DNA of 64,000 bases. Source: Arcuatula senhousia. Its lineage: Eukaryota > Mollusca > Bivalvia > Mytilida > Mytilidae. The notes under the pieces are model-generated. The model was given only the letters and a program-made list of their open reading frames with translations. It was not told the DNA's origin and did not search any database. Made by a program: the position numbers and the translations under genes. Positions 22,282-37,082 of the stretch are shown piece by piece. Position 1 is the stretch's first letter. Every line of letters begins with the position of its first letter. Where the stretch lies: assembly GCA_963971305.1 (NCBI GenBank), contig CAXARO010001061.1, forward strand, positions 1-64,000, in the 5' to 3' direction.

Positions 22282-24131
22282 CTTAAGATTTGTTGATTTT
22301 AGAATTTTTAACCAAAGTTTCAAGGGGAATAACTCCTACATTATTGAATATATCAATATGAAAAATACTTGGGCACAAAACCAAGAGTTACTCTACCTGT
22401 TTCAAAAGGATTGAATTTGGTACCTTCTATGGCTTAGGAGGAGATAGAGCAACAAACTTTACAGTGAAAAGGGAGATAATTCTTATATGCAAAAGGGTAC
22501 GGTACCCAAGTGTTTTTTCTGAGACGACAAACCTTGACCGATAAAGTGTACCAACTTTCATCGCGACATGTCGCGTACTTCTACAAGTTGATTTTTGGCG
22601 GAAGAAAAAAAAAAAAAATAATAATAATCAGAAGAAATACAATAAGGTCTTCCCTTGGAAAGGGAAAGACCTTAAAAAAGAGGGCAGATGAGACTTTTTC
22701 AGGGATTTTAGGGTAGATATGGTCTAAATATGGTCAAATAAGGTGTATTTACCCAAAAATAACATTTTTTGGTCAAAAATGGCAAATTTCCAAAATTTCA
22801 AAAAAAGGGGGGGCAAAAGTCAACTTTTTTATTTTTGACATCTGGTGACTTTTAATGACTGAAATAGGTTGGAATAGTGAATGTAAGATGATTTGACCTT
22901 CAAAAAACCTTCAAGGTCATACCATGGTTAAATACAGTGATACGGTCTAAAAATCACAAAAATCCATGTCGCGACAACATTTTTTCATTTTTTTCCATTT
23001 TTTTTCTGTGTTGGGTAGAGGGAAAATAAACACACCATTTAAAGTAAAATGGGTACTGAAAAATGTTTCTCCTTCTTGGACTTATTTCGCAATCAAAAAA
23101 TGTTATTTTTTTACAAATCACCAAATGATGACCTTGACCTTTGACCTTGACCTTATTTTGGTTCTTAGGGGTCACTGATCCTGTATACCAAGTTTCATTG
23201 AAATATCTTAAGATTTGTTGATTTTAGAATTTTTAACCAAAGTTTCAAGGGGAATAACTCCTACATTATTGAATATATCAATATGAAAAATACTTGGGCA
23301 CAAAACCAAGAGTTACTCTACCTGTTTCAAAAGGATTGAATTTGGTACCTTCTATGGCTTAGGAGGAGATAGAGCAACAAACTTTACAGTGAAAAGGGAG
23401 ATAATTCTTATATGCAAAAGGGTACGGTACCCAAGTGTTTTTTCTGAGACGACAAACCTTGACCGATAAAGTGTACCAACTTTCATCGCGACATGTCGCG
23501 TACTTCTACAAGTTGATTTTTGGCGGAAGAAAAAAAAAAAAAATAATAATAATCAGAAGAAATACAATAAGGTCTTCCCTTGGAAAGGGAAAGACCTTAA
23601 AAAAGAGGGCAGATGAGACTTTTTCAGGGATTTTAGGGTAGATATGGTCTAAATATGGTCAAATAAGGTGTATTTACCCAAAAATAACATTTTTTGGTCA
23701 AAAATGGCAAATTTCCAAAATTTCAAAAAAAGGGGGGGCAAAAGTCAACTTTTTTATTTTTGACATCTGGTGACTTTTAATGACTGAAATAGGTTGGAAT
23801 AGTGAATGTAAGATGATTTGACCTTCAAAAAACCTTCAAGGTCATACCATGGTTAAATACAGTGATACGGTCTAAAAATCACAAAAATCCATGTCGCGAC
23901 AACATTTTTTCATTTTTTTCCATTTTTTTTCTGTGTTGGGTAGAGGGAAAATAAACACACCATTTAAAGTAAAATGGGTACTGAAAAATGTTTCTCCTTC
24001 TTGGACTTATTTCGCAATCAAAAAATGTTATTTTTTTACAAATCACCAAATGATGACCTTGACCTTTGACCTTGACCTTATTTTGGTTCTTAGGGGTCAC
24101 TGATCCTGTATACCAAGTTTCATTGAAATAT
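22282..24131 (+). repeat. Pair of adjacent block A units with the T-to-A variant
   Basis: In these two neighbouring 925-bp units the first T of the (TAA)n tract is A, extending the A run from 11 to 14 without changing unit length. The same adjacent pair recurs at 37083-38932, 16 units (14,801 bases) later. Confidence 0.9.
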
Positions 24132-27100
24132 CTTAAGATTTGTTGATTTTAGAATTTTTAACCAAAGTTTCAAGGGGAATAACTCCTACATTATTGAATA
24201 TATCAATATGAAAAATACTTGGGCACAAAACCAAGAGTTACTCTACCTGTTTCAAAAGGATTGAATTTGGTACCTTCTATGGCTTAGGAGGAGATAGAGC
24301 AACAAACTTTACAGTGAAAAGGGAGATAATTCTTATATGCAAAAGGGTACGGTACCCAAGTGTTTTTTCTGAGACGACAAACCTTGACCGATAAAGTGTA
24401 CCAACTTTCATCGCGACATGTCGCGTACTTCTACAAGTTGATTTTTGGCGGAAGAAAAAAAAAAATAATAATAATAATCAGAAGAAATACAATAAGGTCT
24501 TCCCTTGGAAAGGGAAAGACCTTAAAAAAGAGGGCAGATGAGACTTTTTCAGGGATTTTAGGGTAGATATGGTCTAAATATGGTCAAATAAGGTGTATTT
24601 ACCCAAAAATAACATTTTTTGGTCAAAAATGGCAAATTTCCAAAATTTCAAAAAAAGGGGGGGCAAAAGTCAACTTTTTTATTTTTGACATCTGGTGACT
24701 TTTAATGACTGAAATAGGTTGGAATAGTGAATGTAAGATGATTTGACCTTCAAAAAACCTTCAAGGTCATACCATGGTTAAATACAGTGATACGGTCTAA
24801 AAATCACAAAAATCCATGTCGCGACAACATTTTTTCATTTTTTTCCATTTTTTTTCTGTGTTGGGTAGAGGGAAAATAAACACACCATTTAAAGTAAAAT
24901 GGGTACTGAAAAATGTTTCTCCTTCTTGGACTTATTTCGCAATCAAAAAATGTTATTTTTTTACAAATCACCAAATGATGACCTTGACCTTTGACCTTGA
25001 CCTTATTTTGGTTCTTAGGGGTCACTGATCCTGTATACCAAGTTTCATTGAAATATCTTAAGATTTGTTGATTTTAGAATTTTTAACCAAAGTTTCAAGG
25101 GGAATAACTCCTACATTATTGAATATATCAATATGAAAAATACTTGGGCACAAAACCAAGAGTTACTCTACCTGTTTCAAAAGGATTGAATTTGGTACCT
25201 TCTATGGCTTAGGAGGAGATAGAGCAACAAACTTTACAGTGAAAAGGGAGATAATTCTTATATGCAAAAGGGTACGGTACCCAAGTGTTTTTTCTGAGAC
25301 GACAAACCTTGACCGATAAAGTGTACCAACTTTCATCGCGACATGTCGCGTACTTCTACAAGTTGATTTTTGGCGGAAGAAAAAAAAAAATAATAATAAT
25401 AATCAGAAGAAATACAATAAGGTCTTCCCTTGGAAAGGGAAAGACCTTAAAAAAGAGGGCAGATGAGACTTTTTCAGGGATTTTAGGGTAGATATGGTCT
25501 AAATATGGTCAAATAAGGTGTATTTACCCAAAAATAACATTTTTTGGTCAAAAATGGCAAATTTCCAAAATTTCAAAAAAAGGGGGGGCAAAAGTCAACT
25601 TTTTTATTTTTGACATCTGGTGACTTTTAATGACTGAAATAGGTTGGAATAGTGAATGTAAGATGATTTGACCTTCAAAAAACCTTCAAGGTCATACCAT
25701 GGTTAAATACAGTGATACGGTCTAAAAATCACAAAAATCCATGTCGCGACAACATTTTTTCATTTTTTTCCATTTTTTTTCTGTGTTGGGTAGAGGGAAA
25801 ATAAACACACCATTTAAAGTAAAATGGGTACTGAAAAATGTTTCTCCTTCTTGGACTTATTTCGCAATCAAAAAATGTTATTTTTTTACAAATCACCAAA
25901 TGATGACCTTGACCTTTGACCTTGACCTTATTTTGGTTCTTAGGGGTCACTGATCCTGTATACCAAGTTTCATTGAAATATCTTAAGATTTGTTGATTTT
26001 AGAATTTTTAACCAAAGTTTCAAGGGGAATAACTCCTACATTATTGAATATATCAATATGAAAAATACTTGGGCACAAAACCAAGAGTTACTCTACCTGT
26101 TTCAAAAGGATTGAATTTGGTACCTTCTATGGCTTAGGAGGAGATAGAGCAACAAACTTTACAGTGAAAAGGGAGATAATTCTTATATGCAAAAGGGTAC
26201 GGTACCCAAGTGTTTTTTCTGAGACGACAAACCTTGACCGATAAAGTGTACCAACTTTCATCGCGACATGTCGCGTACTTCTACAAGTTGATTTTTGGCG
26301 GAAGAAAAAAAAAAATAATAATAATAATCAGAAGAAATACAATAAGGTCTTCCCTTGGAAAGGGAAAGACCTTAAAAAAGAGGGCAGATGAGACTTTTTC
26401 AGGGATTTTAGGGTAGATATGGTCTAAATATGGTCAAATAAGGTGTATTTACCCAAAAATAACATTTTTTGGTCAAAAATGGCAAATTTCCAAAATTTCA
26501 AAAAAAGGGGGGGCAAAAGTCAACTTTTTTATTTTTGACATCTGGTGACTTTTAATGACTGAAATAGGTTGGAATAGTGAATGTAAGATGATTTGACCTT
26601 CAAAAAACCTTCAAGGTCATACCATGGTTAAATACAGTGATACGGTCTAAAAATCACAAAAATCCATGTCGCGACAACATTTTTTCATTTTTTTCCATTT
26701 TTTTTCTGTGTTGGGTAGAGGGAAAATAAACACACCATTTAAAGTAAAATGGGTACTGAAAAATGTTTCTCCTTCTTGGACTTATTTCGCAATCAAAAAA
26801 TGTTATTTTTTTACAAATCACCAAATGATGACCTTGACCTTTGACCTTGACCTTATTTTGGTTCTTAGGGGTCACTGATCCTGTATACCAAGTTTCATTG
26901 AAATATCTTAAGATTTGTTGATTTTAGAATTTTTAACCAAAGTTTCAAGGGGAATAACTCCTACATTATTGAATATATCAATATGAAAAATACTTGGGCA
27001 CAAAACCAAGAGTTACTCTACCTGTTTCAAAAGGATTGAATTTGGTACCTTCTATGGCTTAGGAGGAGATAGAGCAACAAACTTTACAGTGAAAAGGGAG

Positions 27101-30100
27101 ATAATTCTTATATGCAAAAGGGTACGGTACCCAAGTGTTTTTTCTGAGACGACAAACCTTGACCGATAAAGTGTACCAACTTTCATCGCGACATGTCGCG
27201 TACTTCTACAAGTTGATTTTTGGCGGAAGAAAAAAAAAAATAATAATAATAATCAGAAGAAATACAATAAGGTCTTCCCTTGGAAAGGGAAAGACCTTAA
27301 AAAAGAGGGCAGATGAGACTTTTTCAGGGATTTTAGGGTAGATATGGTCTAAATATGGTCAAATAAGGTGTATTTACCCAAAAATAACATTTTTTGGTCA
27401 AAAATGGCAAATTTCCAAAATTTCAAAAAAAGGGGGGGCAAAAGTCAACTTTTTTATTTTTGACATCTGGTGACTTTTAATGACTGAAATAGGTTGGAAT
27501 AGTGAATGTAAGATGATTTGACCTTCAAAAAACCTTCAAGGTCATACCATGGTTAAATACAGTGATACGGTCTAAAAATCACAAAAATCCATGTCGCGAC
27601 AACATTTTTTCATTTTTTTCCATTTTTTTTCTGTGTTGGGTAGAGGGAAAATAAACACACCATTTAAAGTAAAATGGGTACTGAAAAATGTTTCTCCTTC
27701 TTGGACTTATTTCGCAATCAAAAAATGTTATTTTTTTACAAATCACCAAATGATGACCTTGACCTTTGACCTTGACCTTATTTTGGTTCTTAGGGGTCAC
27801 TGATCCTGTATACCAAGTTTCATTGAAATATCTTAAGATTTGTTGATTTTAGAATTTTTAACCAAAGTTTCAAGGGGAATAACTCCTACATTATTGAATA
27901 TATCAATATGAAAAATACTTGGGCACAAAACCAAGAGTTACTCTACCTGTTTCAAAAGGATTGAATTTGGTACCTTCTATGGCTTAGGAGGAGATAGAGC
28001 AACAAACTTTACAGTGAAAAGGGAGATAATTCTTATATGCAAAAGGGTACGGTACCCAAGTGTTTTTTCTGAGACGACAAACCTTGACCGATAAAGTGTA
28101 CCAACTTTCATCGCGACATGTCGCGTACTTCTACAAGTTGATTTTTGGCGGAAGAAAAAAAAAAATAATAATAATAATCAGAAGAAATACAATAAGGTCT
28201 TCCCTTGGAAAGGGAAAGACCTTAAAAAAGAGGGCAGATGAGACTTTTTCAGGGATTTTAGGGTAGATATGGTCTAAATATGGTCAAATAAGGTGTATTT
28301 ACCCAAAAATAACATTTTTTGGTCAAAAATGGCAAATTTCCAAAATTTCAAAAAAAGGGGGGGCAAAAGTCAACTTTTTTATTTTTGACATCTGGTGACT
28401 TTTAATGACTGAAATAGGTTGGAATAGTGAATGTAAGATGATTTGACCTTCAAAAAACCTTCAAGGTCATACCATGGTTAAATACAGTGATACGGTCTAA
28501 AAATCACAAAAATCCATGTCGCGACAACATTTTTTCATTTTTTTCCATTTTTTTTCTGTGTTGGGTAGAGGGAAAATAAACACACCATTTAAAGTAAAAT
28601 GGGTACTGAAAAATGTTTCTCCTTCTTGGACTTATTTCGCAATCAAAAAATGTTATTTTTTTACAAATCACCAAATGATGACCTTGACCTTTGACCTTGA
28701 CCTTATTTTGGTTCTTAGGGGTCACTGATCCTGTATACCAAGTTTCATTGAAATATCTTAAGATTTGTTGATTTTAGAATTTTTAACCAAAGTTTCAAGG
28801 GGAATAACTCCTACATTATTGAATATATCAATATGAAAAATACTTGGGCACAAAACCAAGAGTTACTCTACCTGTTTCAAAAGGATTGAATTTGGTACCT
28901 TCTATGGCTTAGGAGGAGATAGAGCAACAAACTTTACAGTGAAAAGGGAGATAATTCTTATATGCAAAAGGGTACGGTACCCAAGTGTTTTTTCTGAGAC
29001 GACAAACCTTGACCGATAAAGTGTACCAACTTTCATCGCGACATGTCGCGTACTTCTACAAGTTGATTTTTGGCGGAAGAAAAAAAAAAATAATAATAAT
29101 AATCAGAAGAAATACAATAAGGTCTTCCCTTGGAAAGGGAAAGACCTTAAAAAAGAGGGCAGATGAGACTTTTTCAGGGATTTTAGGGTAGATATGGTCT
29201 AAATATGGTCAAATAAGGTGTATTTACCCAAAAATAACATTTTTTGGTCAAAAATGGCAAATTTCCAAAATTTCAAAAAAAGGGGGGGCAAAAGTCAACT
29301 TTTTTATTTTTGACATCTGGTGACTTTTAATGACTGAAATAGGTTGGAATAGTGAATGTAAGATGATTTGACCTTCAAAAAACCTTCAAGGTCATACCAT
29401 GGTTAAATACAGTGATACGGTCTAAAAATCACAAAAATCCATGTCGCGACAACATTTTTTCATTTTTTTCCATTTTTTTTCTGTGTTGGGTAGAGGGAAA
29501 ATAAACACACCATTTAAAGTAAAATGGGTACTGAAAAATGTTTCTCCTTCTTGGACTTATTTCGCAATCAAAAAATGTTATTTTTTTACAAATCACCAAA
29601 TGATGACCTTGACCTTTGACCTTGACCTTATTTTGGTTCTTAGGGGTCACTGATCCTGTATACCAAGTTTCATTGAAATATCTTAAGATTTGTTGATTTT
29701 AGAATTTTTAACCAAAGTTTCAAGGGGAATAACTCCTACATTATTGAATATATCAATATGAAAAATACTTGGGCACAAAACCAAGAGTTACTCTACCTGT
29801 TTCAAAAGGATTGAATTTGGTACCTTCTATGGCTTAGGAGGAGATAGAGCAACAAACTTTACAGTGAAAAGGGAGATAATTCTTATATGCAAAAGGGTAC
29901 GGTACCCAAGTGTTTTTTCTGAGACGACAAACCTTGACCGATAAAGTGTACCAACTTTCATCGCGACATGTCGCGTACTTCTACAAGTTGATTTTTGGCG
30001 GAAGAAAAAAAAAAATAATAATAATAATCAGAAGAAATACAATAAGGTCTTCCCTTGGAAAGGGAAAGACCTTAAAAAAGAGGGCAGATGAGACTTTTTC

Positions 30101-33100
30101 AGGGATTTTAGGGTAGATATGGTCTAAATATGGTCAAATAAGGTGTATTTACCCAAAAATAACATTTTTTGGTCAAAAATGGCAAATTTCCAAAATTTCA
30201 AAAAAAGGGGGGGCAAAAGTCAACTTTTTTATTTTTGACATCTGGTGACTTTTAATGACTGAAATAGGTTGGAATAGTGAATGTAAGATGATTTGACCTT
30301 CAAAAAACCTTCAAGGTCATACCATGGTTAAATACAGTGATACGGTCTAAAAATCACAAAAATCCATGTCGCGACAACATTTTTTCATTTTTTTCCATTT
30401 TTTTTCTGTGTTGGGTAGAGGGAAAATAAACACACCATTTAAAGTAAAATGGGTACTGAAAAATGTTTCTCCTTCTTGGACTTATTTCGCAATCAAAAAA
30501 TGTTATTTTTTTACAAATCACCAAATGATGACCTTGACCTTTGACCTTGACCTTATTTTGGTTCTTAGGGGTCACTGATCCTGTATACCAAGTTTCATTG
30601 AAATATCTTAAGATTTGTTGATTTTAGAATTTTTAACCAAAGTTTCAAGGGGAATAACTCCTACATTATTGAATATATCAATATGAAAAATACTTGGGCA
30701 CAAAACCAAGAGTTACTCTACCTGTTTCAAAAGGATTGAATTTGGTACCTTCTATGGCTTAGGAGGAGATAGAGCAACAAACTTTACAGTGAAAAGGGAG
30801 ATAATTCTTATATGCAAAAGGGTACGGTACCCAAGTGTTTTTTCTGAGACGACAAACCTTGACCGATAAAGTGTACCAACTTTCATCGCGACATGTCGCG
30901 TACTTCTACAAGTTGATTTTTGGCGGAAGAAAAAAAAAAATAATAATAATAATCAGAAGAAATACAATAAGGTCTTCCCTTGGAAAGGGAAAGACCTTAA
31001 AAAAGAGGGCAGATGAGACTTTTTCAGGGATTTTAGGGTAGATATGGTCTAAATATGGTCAAATAAGGTGTATTTACCCAAAAATAACATTTTTTGGTCA
31101 AAAATGGCAAATTTCCAAAATTTCAAAAAAAGGGGGGGCAAAAGTCAACTTTTTTATTTTTGACATCTGGTGACTTTTAATGACTGAAATAGGTTGGAAT
31201 AGTGAATGTAAGATGATTTGACCTTCAAAAAACCTTCAAGGTCATACCATGGTTAAATACAGTGATACGGTCTAAAAATCACAAAAATCCATGTCGCGAC
31301 AACATTTTTTCATTTTTTTCCATTTTTTTTCTGTGTTGGGTAGAGGGAAAATAAACACACCATTTAAAGTAAAATGGGTACTGAAAAATGTTTCTCCTTC
31401 TTGGACTTATTTCGCAATCAAAAAATGTTATTTTTTTACAAATCACCAAATGATGACCTTGACCTTTGACCTTGACCTTATTTTGGTTCTTAGGGGTCAC
31501 TGATCCTGTATACCAAGTTTCATTGAAATATCTTAAGATTTGTTGATTTTAGAATTTTTAACCAAAGTTTCAAGGGGAATAACTCCTACATTATTGAATA
31601 TATCAATATGAAAAATACTTGGGCACAAAACCAAGAGTTACTCTACCTGTTTCAAAAGGATTGAATTTGGTACCTTCTATGGCTTAGGAGGAGATAGAGC
31701 AACAAACTTTACAGTGAAAAGGGAGATAATTCTTATATGCAAAAGGGTACGGTACCCAAGTGTTTTTTCTGAGACGACAAACCTTGACCGATAAAGTGTA
31801 CCAACTTTCATCGCGACATGTCGCGTACTTCTACAAGTTGATTTTTGGCGGAAGAAAAAAAAAAATAATAATAATAATCAGAAGAAATACAATAAGGTCT
31901 TCCCTTGGAAAGGGAAAGACCTTAAAAAAGAGGGCAGATGAGACTTTTTCAGGGATTTTAGGGTAGATATGGTCTAAATATGGTCAAATAAGGTGTATTT
32001 ACCCAAAAATAACATTTTTTGGTCAAAAATGGCAAATTTCCAAAATTTCAAAAAAAGGGGGGGCAAAAGTCAACTTTTTTATTTTTGACATCTGGTGACT
32101 TTTAATGACTGAAATAGGTTGGAATAGTGAATGTAAGATGATTTGACCTTCAAAAAACCTTCAAGGTCATACCATGGTTAAATACAGTGATACGGTCTAA
32201 AAATCACAAAAATCCATGTCGCGACAACATTTTTTCATTTTTTTCCATTTTTTTTCTGTGTTGGGTAGAGGGAAAATAAACACACCATTTAAAGTAAAAT
32301 GGGTACTGAAAAATGTTTCTCCTTCTTGGACTTATTTCGCAATCAAAAAATGTTATTTTTTTACAAATCACCAAATGATGACCTTGACCTTTGACCTTGA
32401 CCTTATTTTGGTTCTTAGGGGTCACTGATCCTGTATACCAAGTTTCATTGAAATATCTTAAGATTTGTTGATTTTAGAATTTTTAACCAAAGTTTCAAGG
32501 GGAATAACTCCTACATTATTGAATATATCAATATGAAAAATACTTGGGCACAAAACCAAGAGTTACTCTACCTGTTTCAAAAGGATTGAATTTGGTACCT
32601 TCTATGGCTTAGGAGGAGATAGAGCAACAAACTTTACAGTGAAAAGGGAGATAATTCTTATATGCAAAAGGGTACGGTACCCAAGTGTTTTTTCTGAGAC
32701 GACAAACCTTGACCGATAAAGTGTACCAACTTTCATCGCGACATGTCGCGTACTTCTACAAGTTGATTTTTGGCGGAAGAAAAAAAAAAATAATAATAAT
32801 AATCAGAAGAAATACAATAAGGTCTTCCCTTGGAAAGGGAAAGACCTTAAAAAAGAGGGCAGATGAGACTTTTTCAGGGATTTTAGGGTAGATATGGTCT
32901 AAATATGGTCAAATAAGGTGTATTTACCCAAAAATAACATTTTTTGGTCAAAAATGGCAAATTTCCAAAATTTCAAAAAAAGGGGGGGCAAAAGTCAACT
33001 TTTTTATTTTTGACATCTGGTGACTTTTAATGACTGAAATAGGTTGGAATAGTGAATGTAAGATGATTTGACCTTCAAAAAACCTTCAAGGTCATACCAT

Positions 33101-33381
33101 GGTTAAATACAGTGATACGGTCTAAAAATCACAAAAATCCATGTCGCGACAACATTTTTTCATTTTTTTCCATTTTTTTTCTGTGTTGGGTAGAGGGAAA
33201 ATAAACACACCATTTAAAGTAAAATGGGTACTGAAAAATGTTTCTCCTTCTTGGACTTATTTCGCAATCAAAAAATGTTATTTTTTTACAAATCACCAAA
33301 TGATGACCTTGACCTTTGACCTTGACCTTATTTTGGTTCTTAGGGGTCACTGATCCTGTATACCAAGTTTCATTGAAATAT

Positions 33382-35232
33382 CTTAAGATTTGTTGATTTT
33401 AGAATTTTTAACCAAAGTTTCAAGGGGAATAACTCCTACATTATTGAATATATCAATATGAAAAATACTTGGGCACAAAACCAAGAGTTACTCTACCTGT
33501 TTCAAAAGGATTGAATTTGGTACCTTCTATGGCTTAGGAGGAGATAGAGCAACAAACTTTACAGTGAAAAGGGAGATAATTCTTATATGCAAAAGGGTAC
33601 GGTACCCAAGTGTTTTTTCTGAGACGACAAACCTTGACCGATAAAGTGTACCAACTTTCATCGCGACATGTCGCGTACTTCTACAAGTTGATTTTTTGGC
33701 GGAAGAAAAAAAAAAATAATAATAATAATCAGAAGAAATACAATAAGGTCTTCCCTTGGAAAGGGAAAGACCTTAAAAAAGAGGGCAGATGAGGACTTTT
33801 TCAGGGATTTTAGGGTAGATATGGTCTAAATATGGTCAAATAAGGTGTATTTACCCAAAAATAACATTTTTTGGTCAAAAATGGCAAATTTCCAAAATTC
33901 AAAAAAGGGGGGCAAAAAGTCAACTTTTTTATTTTTGACATCTGGTGACTTTTAATGACTGAAATAGGTTGGAATAGTGAATGTAAGATGATTTGACCTT
34001 CAAAAAACCTTCAAGGTCATACCATGGTTAAATACAGTGATACGGTCTAAAAATCACAAAAATCCATGTCGCGACAACATTTTTCATTTTTTTCCATTTT
34101 TTTTCTGTGTTGGGTAGAGGGAAAATAAACACACCATTTAAAGTAAAATGGGTACTGAAAAATGTTTCTCCTTCTTGGACTTATTTCGCAATCAAAAAAT
34201 GTTATTTTTTTACAAATCACCAAAATGATGACCTTGACCTTTGACCTTGACCTTATTTTGGTTCTTAGGGGTCACTGATCCTGTATACCAAGTTCATTGA
34301 AATATCTTAAGATTTGTTGATTTAGAATTTTTAACCAAAGTTTCAAGGGAATAACTCCTACATTATTGAATATATCAATATGAAAAATACTTGGGCACAA
34401 AACCAAGAAAGAGTTACTCTACCTGTTTCAAAAGGATTGAATTTGGTACCTTCTATGGCTTAGGAGGAGATAGAGCAACAAACTTTACAGTGAAAAGGGA
34501 GATAATTCTTATATGCAAAAGGGTACGGTACCCAAGTGTTTTTTCTGAGACGACAAACCTTGACCGATAAAGTGTACCAACTTTCATCGCGACATGTCGC
34601 GTACTTCTACAAGTTGATTTTTGGCGGAAGAAAAAAAAAAATAATAATAATAATCAGAAGAAATACAATAAGGTCTTCCCTTGGAAAGGGAAAGACCTTA
34701 AAAAAGAGGGCAGATGAGACTTTTTCAGGGATTTTAGGGTAGATATGGTCTAAATATGGTCAAATAAGGTGTATTTACCCAAAAATAACATTTTTTGGTC
34801 AAAAATGGCAAATTTCCAAAATTTCAAAAAAAGGGGGGGCAAAAGTCAACTTTTTTATTTTTGACATCTGGTGACTTTTAATGACTGAAATAGGTTGGAA
34901 TAGTGAATGTAAGATGATTTGACCTTCAAAAAACCTTCAAGGTCATACCATGGTTAAATACAGTGATACGGTCTAAAAATCACAAAAATCCATGTCGCGA
35001 CAACATTTTTTCATTTTTTTCCATTTTTTTTCTGTGTTGGGTAGAGGGAAAATAAACACACCATTTAAAGTAAAATGGGTACTGAAAAATGTTTCTCCTT
35101 CTTGGACTTATTTCGCAATCAAAAAATGTTATTTTTTTACAAATCACCAAATGATGACCTTGACCTTTGACCTTGACCTTATTTTGGTTCTTAGGGGTCA
35201 CTGATCCTGTATACCAAGTTTCATTGAAATAT
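33382..35232 (+). repeat. Two block A units carrying a cluster of small indels
   Basis: Between about 33690 and 34410 there are roughly a dozen small length differences from the unit consensus: an extra T near 33693, an extra G near 33794, changes in the T, A and G runs near 33893-33918, a lost T near 34083, an extra A near 34222, a lost T near 34292 and near 34322, a lost G near 34350, and four extra bases near 34408. Most are one-base changes in homopolymers. All neighbouring units lack them. The pattern fits an unpolished consensus segment or assembly seam better than natural divergence. Confidence 0.85.
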
Positions 35233-37082
35233 CTTAAGATTTGTTGATTTTAGAATTTTTAACCAAAGTTTCAAGGGGAATAACTCCTACATTATTGAAT
35301 ATATCAATATGAAAAATACTTGGGCACAAAACCAAGAGTTACTCTACCTGTTTCAAAAGGATTGAATTTGGTACCTTCTATGGCTTAGGAGGAGATAGAG
35401 CAACAAACTTTACAGTGAAAAGGGAGATAATTCTTATATGCAAAAGGGTACGGTACCCAAGTGTTTTTTCTGAGACGACAAACCTTGACCGATAAAGTGT
35501 ACCAACTTTCATCGCGACATGTCGCGTACTTCTACAAGTTGATTTTTGGCGGAAGAAAAAAAAAAATAATAATAATAATCAGAAGAAATACAATAAGGTC
35601 TTCCCTTGGAAAGGGAAAGACCTTAAAAAAGAGGGCAGATGAGACTTTTTCAGGGATTTTAGGGTAGATATGGTCTAAATATGGTCAAATAAGGTGTATT
35701 TACCCAAAAATAACATTTTTTGGTCAAAAATGGCAAATTTCCAAAATTTCAAAAAAAGGGGGGGCAAAAGTCAACTTTTTTATTTTTGACATCTGGTGAC
35801 TTTTAATGACTGAAATAGGTTGGAATAGTGAATGTAAGATGATTTGACCTTCAAAAAACCTTCAAGGTCATACCATGGTTAAATACAGTGATACGGTCTA
35901 AAAATCACAAAAATCCATGTCGCGACAACATTTTTTCATTTTTTTCCATTTTTTTTCTGTGTTGGGTAGAGGGAAAATAAACACACCATTTAAAGTAAAA
36001 TGGGTACTGAAAAATGTTTCTCCTTCTTGGACTTATTTCGCAATCAAAAAATGTTATTTTTTTACAAATCACCAAATGATGACCTTGACCTTTGACCTTG
36101 ACCTTATTTTGGTTCTTAGGGGTCACTGATCCTGTATACCAAGTTTCATTGAAATATCTTAAGATTTGTTGATTTTAGAATTTTTAACCAAAGTTTCAAG
36201 GGGAATAACTCCTACATTATTGAATATATCAATATGAAAAATACTTGGGCACAAAACCAAGAGTTACTCTACCTGTTTCAAAAGGATTGAATTTGGTACC
36301 TTCTATGGCTTAGGAGGAGATAGAGCAACAAACTTTACAGTGAAAAGGGAGATAATTCTTATATGCAAAAGGGTACGGTACCCAAGTGTTTTTTCTGAGA
36401 CGACAAACCTTGACCGATAAAGTGTACCAACTTTCATCGCGACATGTCGCGTACTTCTACAAGTTGATTTTTGGCGGAAGAAAAAAAAAAATAATAATAA
36501 TAATCAGAAGAAATACAATAAGGTCTTCCCTTGGAAAGGGAAAGACCTTAAAAAAGAGGGCAGATGAGACTTTTTCAGGGATTTTAGGGTAGATATGGTC
36601 TAAATATGGTCAAATAAGGTGTATTTACCCAAAAATAACATTTTTTGGTCAAAAATGGCAAATTTCCAAAATTTCAAAAAAAGGGGGGGCAAAAGTCAAC
36701 TTTTTTATTTTTGACATCTGGTGACTTTTAATGACTGAAATAGGTTGGAATAGTGAATGTAAGATGATTTGACCTTCAAAAAACCTTCAAGGTCATACCA
36801 TGGTTAAATACAGTGATACGGTCTAAAAATCACAAAAATCCATGTCGCGACAACATTTTTTCATTTTTTTCCATTTTTTTTCTGTGTTGGGTAGAGGGAA
36901 AATAAACACACCATTTAAAGTAAAATGGGTACTGAAAAATGTTTCTCCTTCTTGGACTTATTTCGCAATCAAAAAATGTTATTTTTTTACAAATCACCAA
37001 ATGATGACCTTGACCTTTGACCTTGACCTTATTTTGGTTCTTAGGGGTCACTGATCCTGTATACCAAGTTTCATTGAAATAT

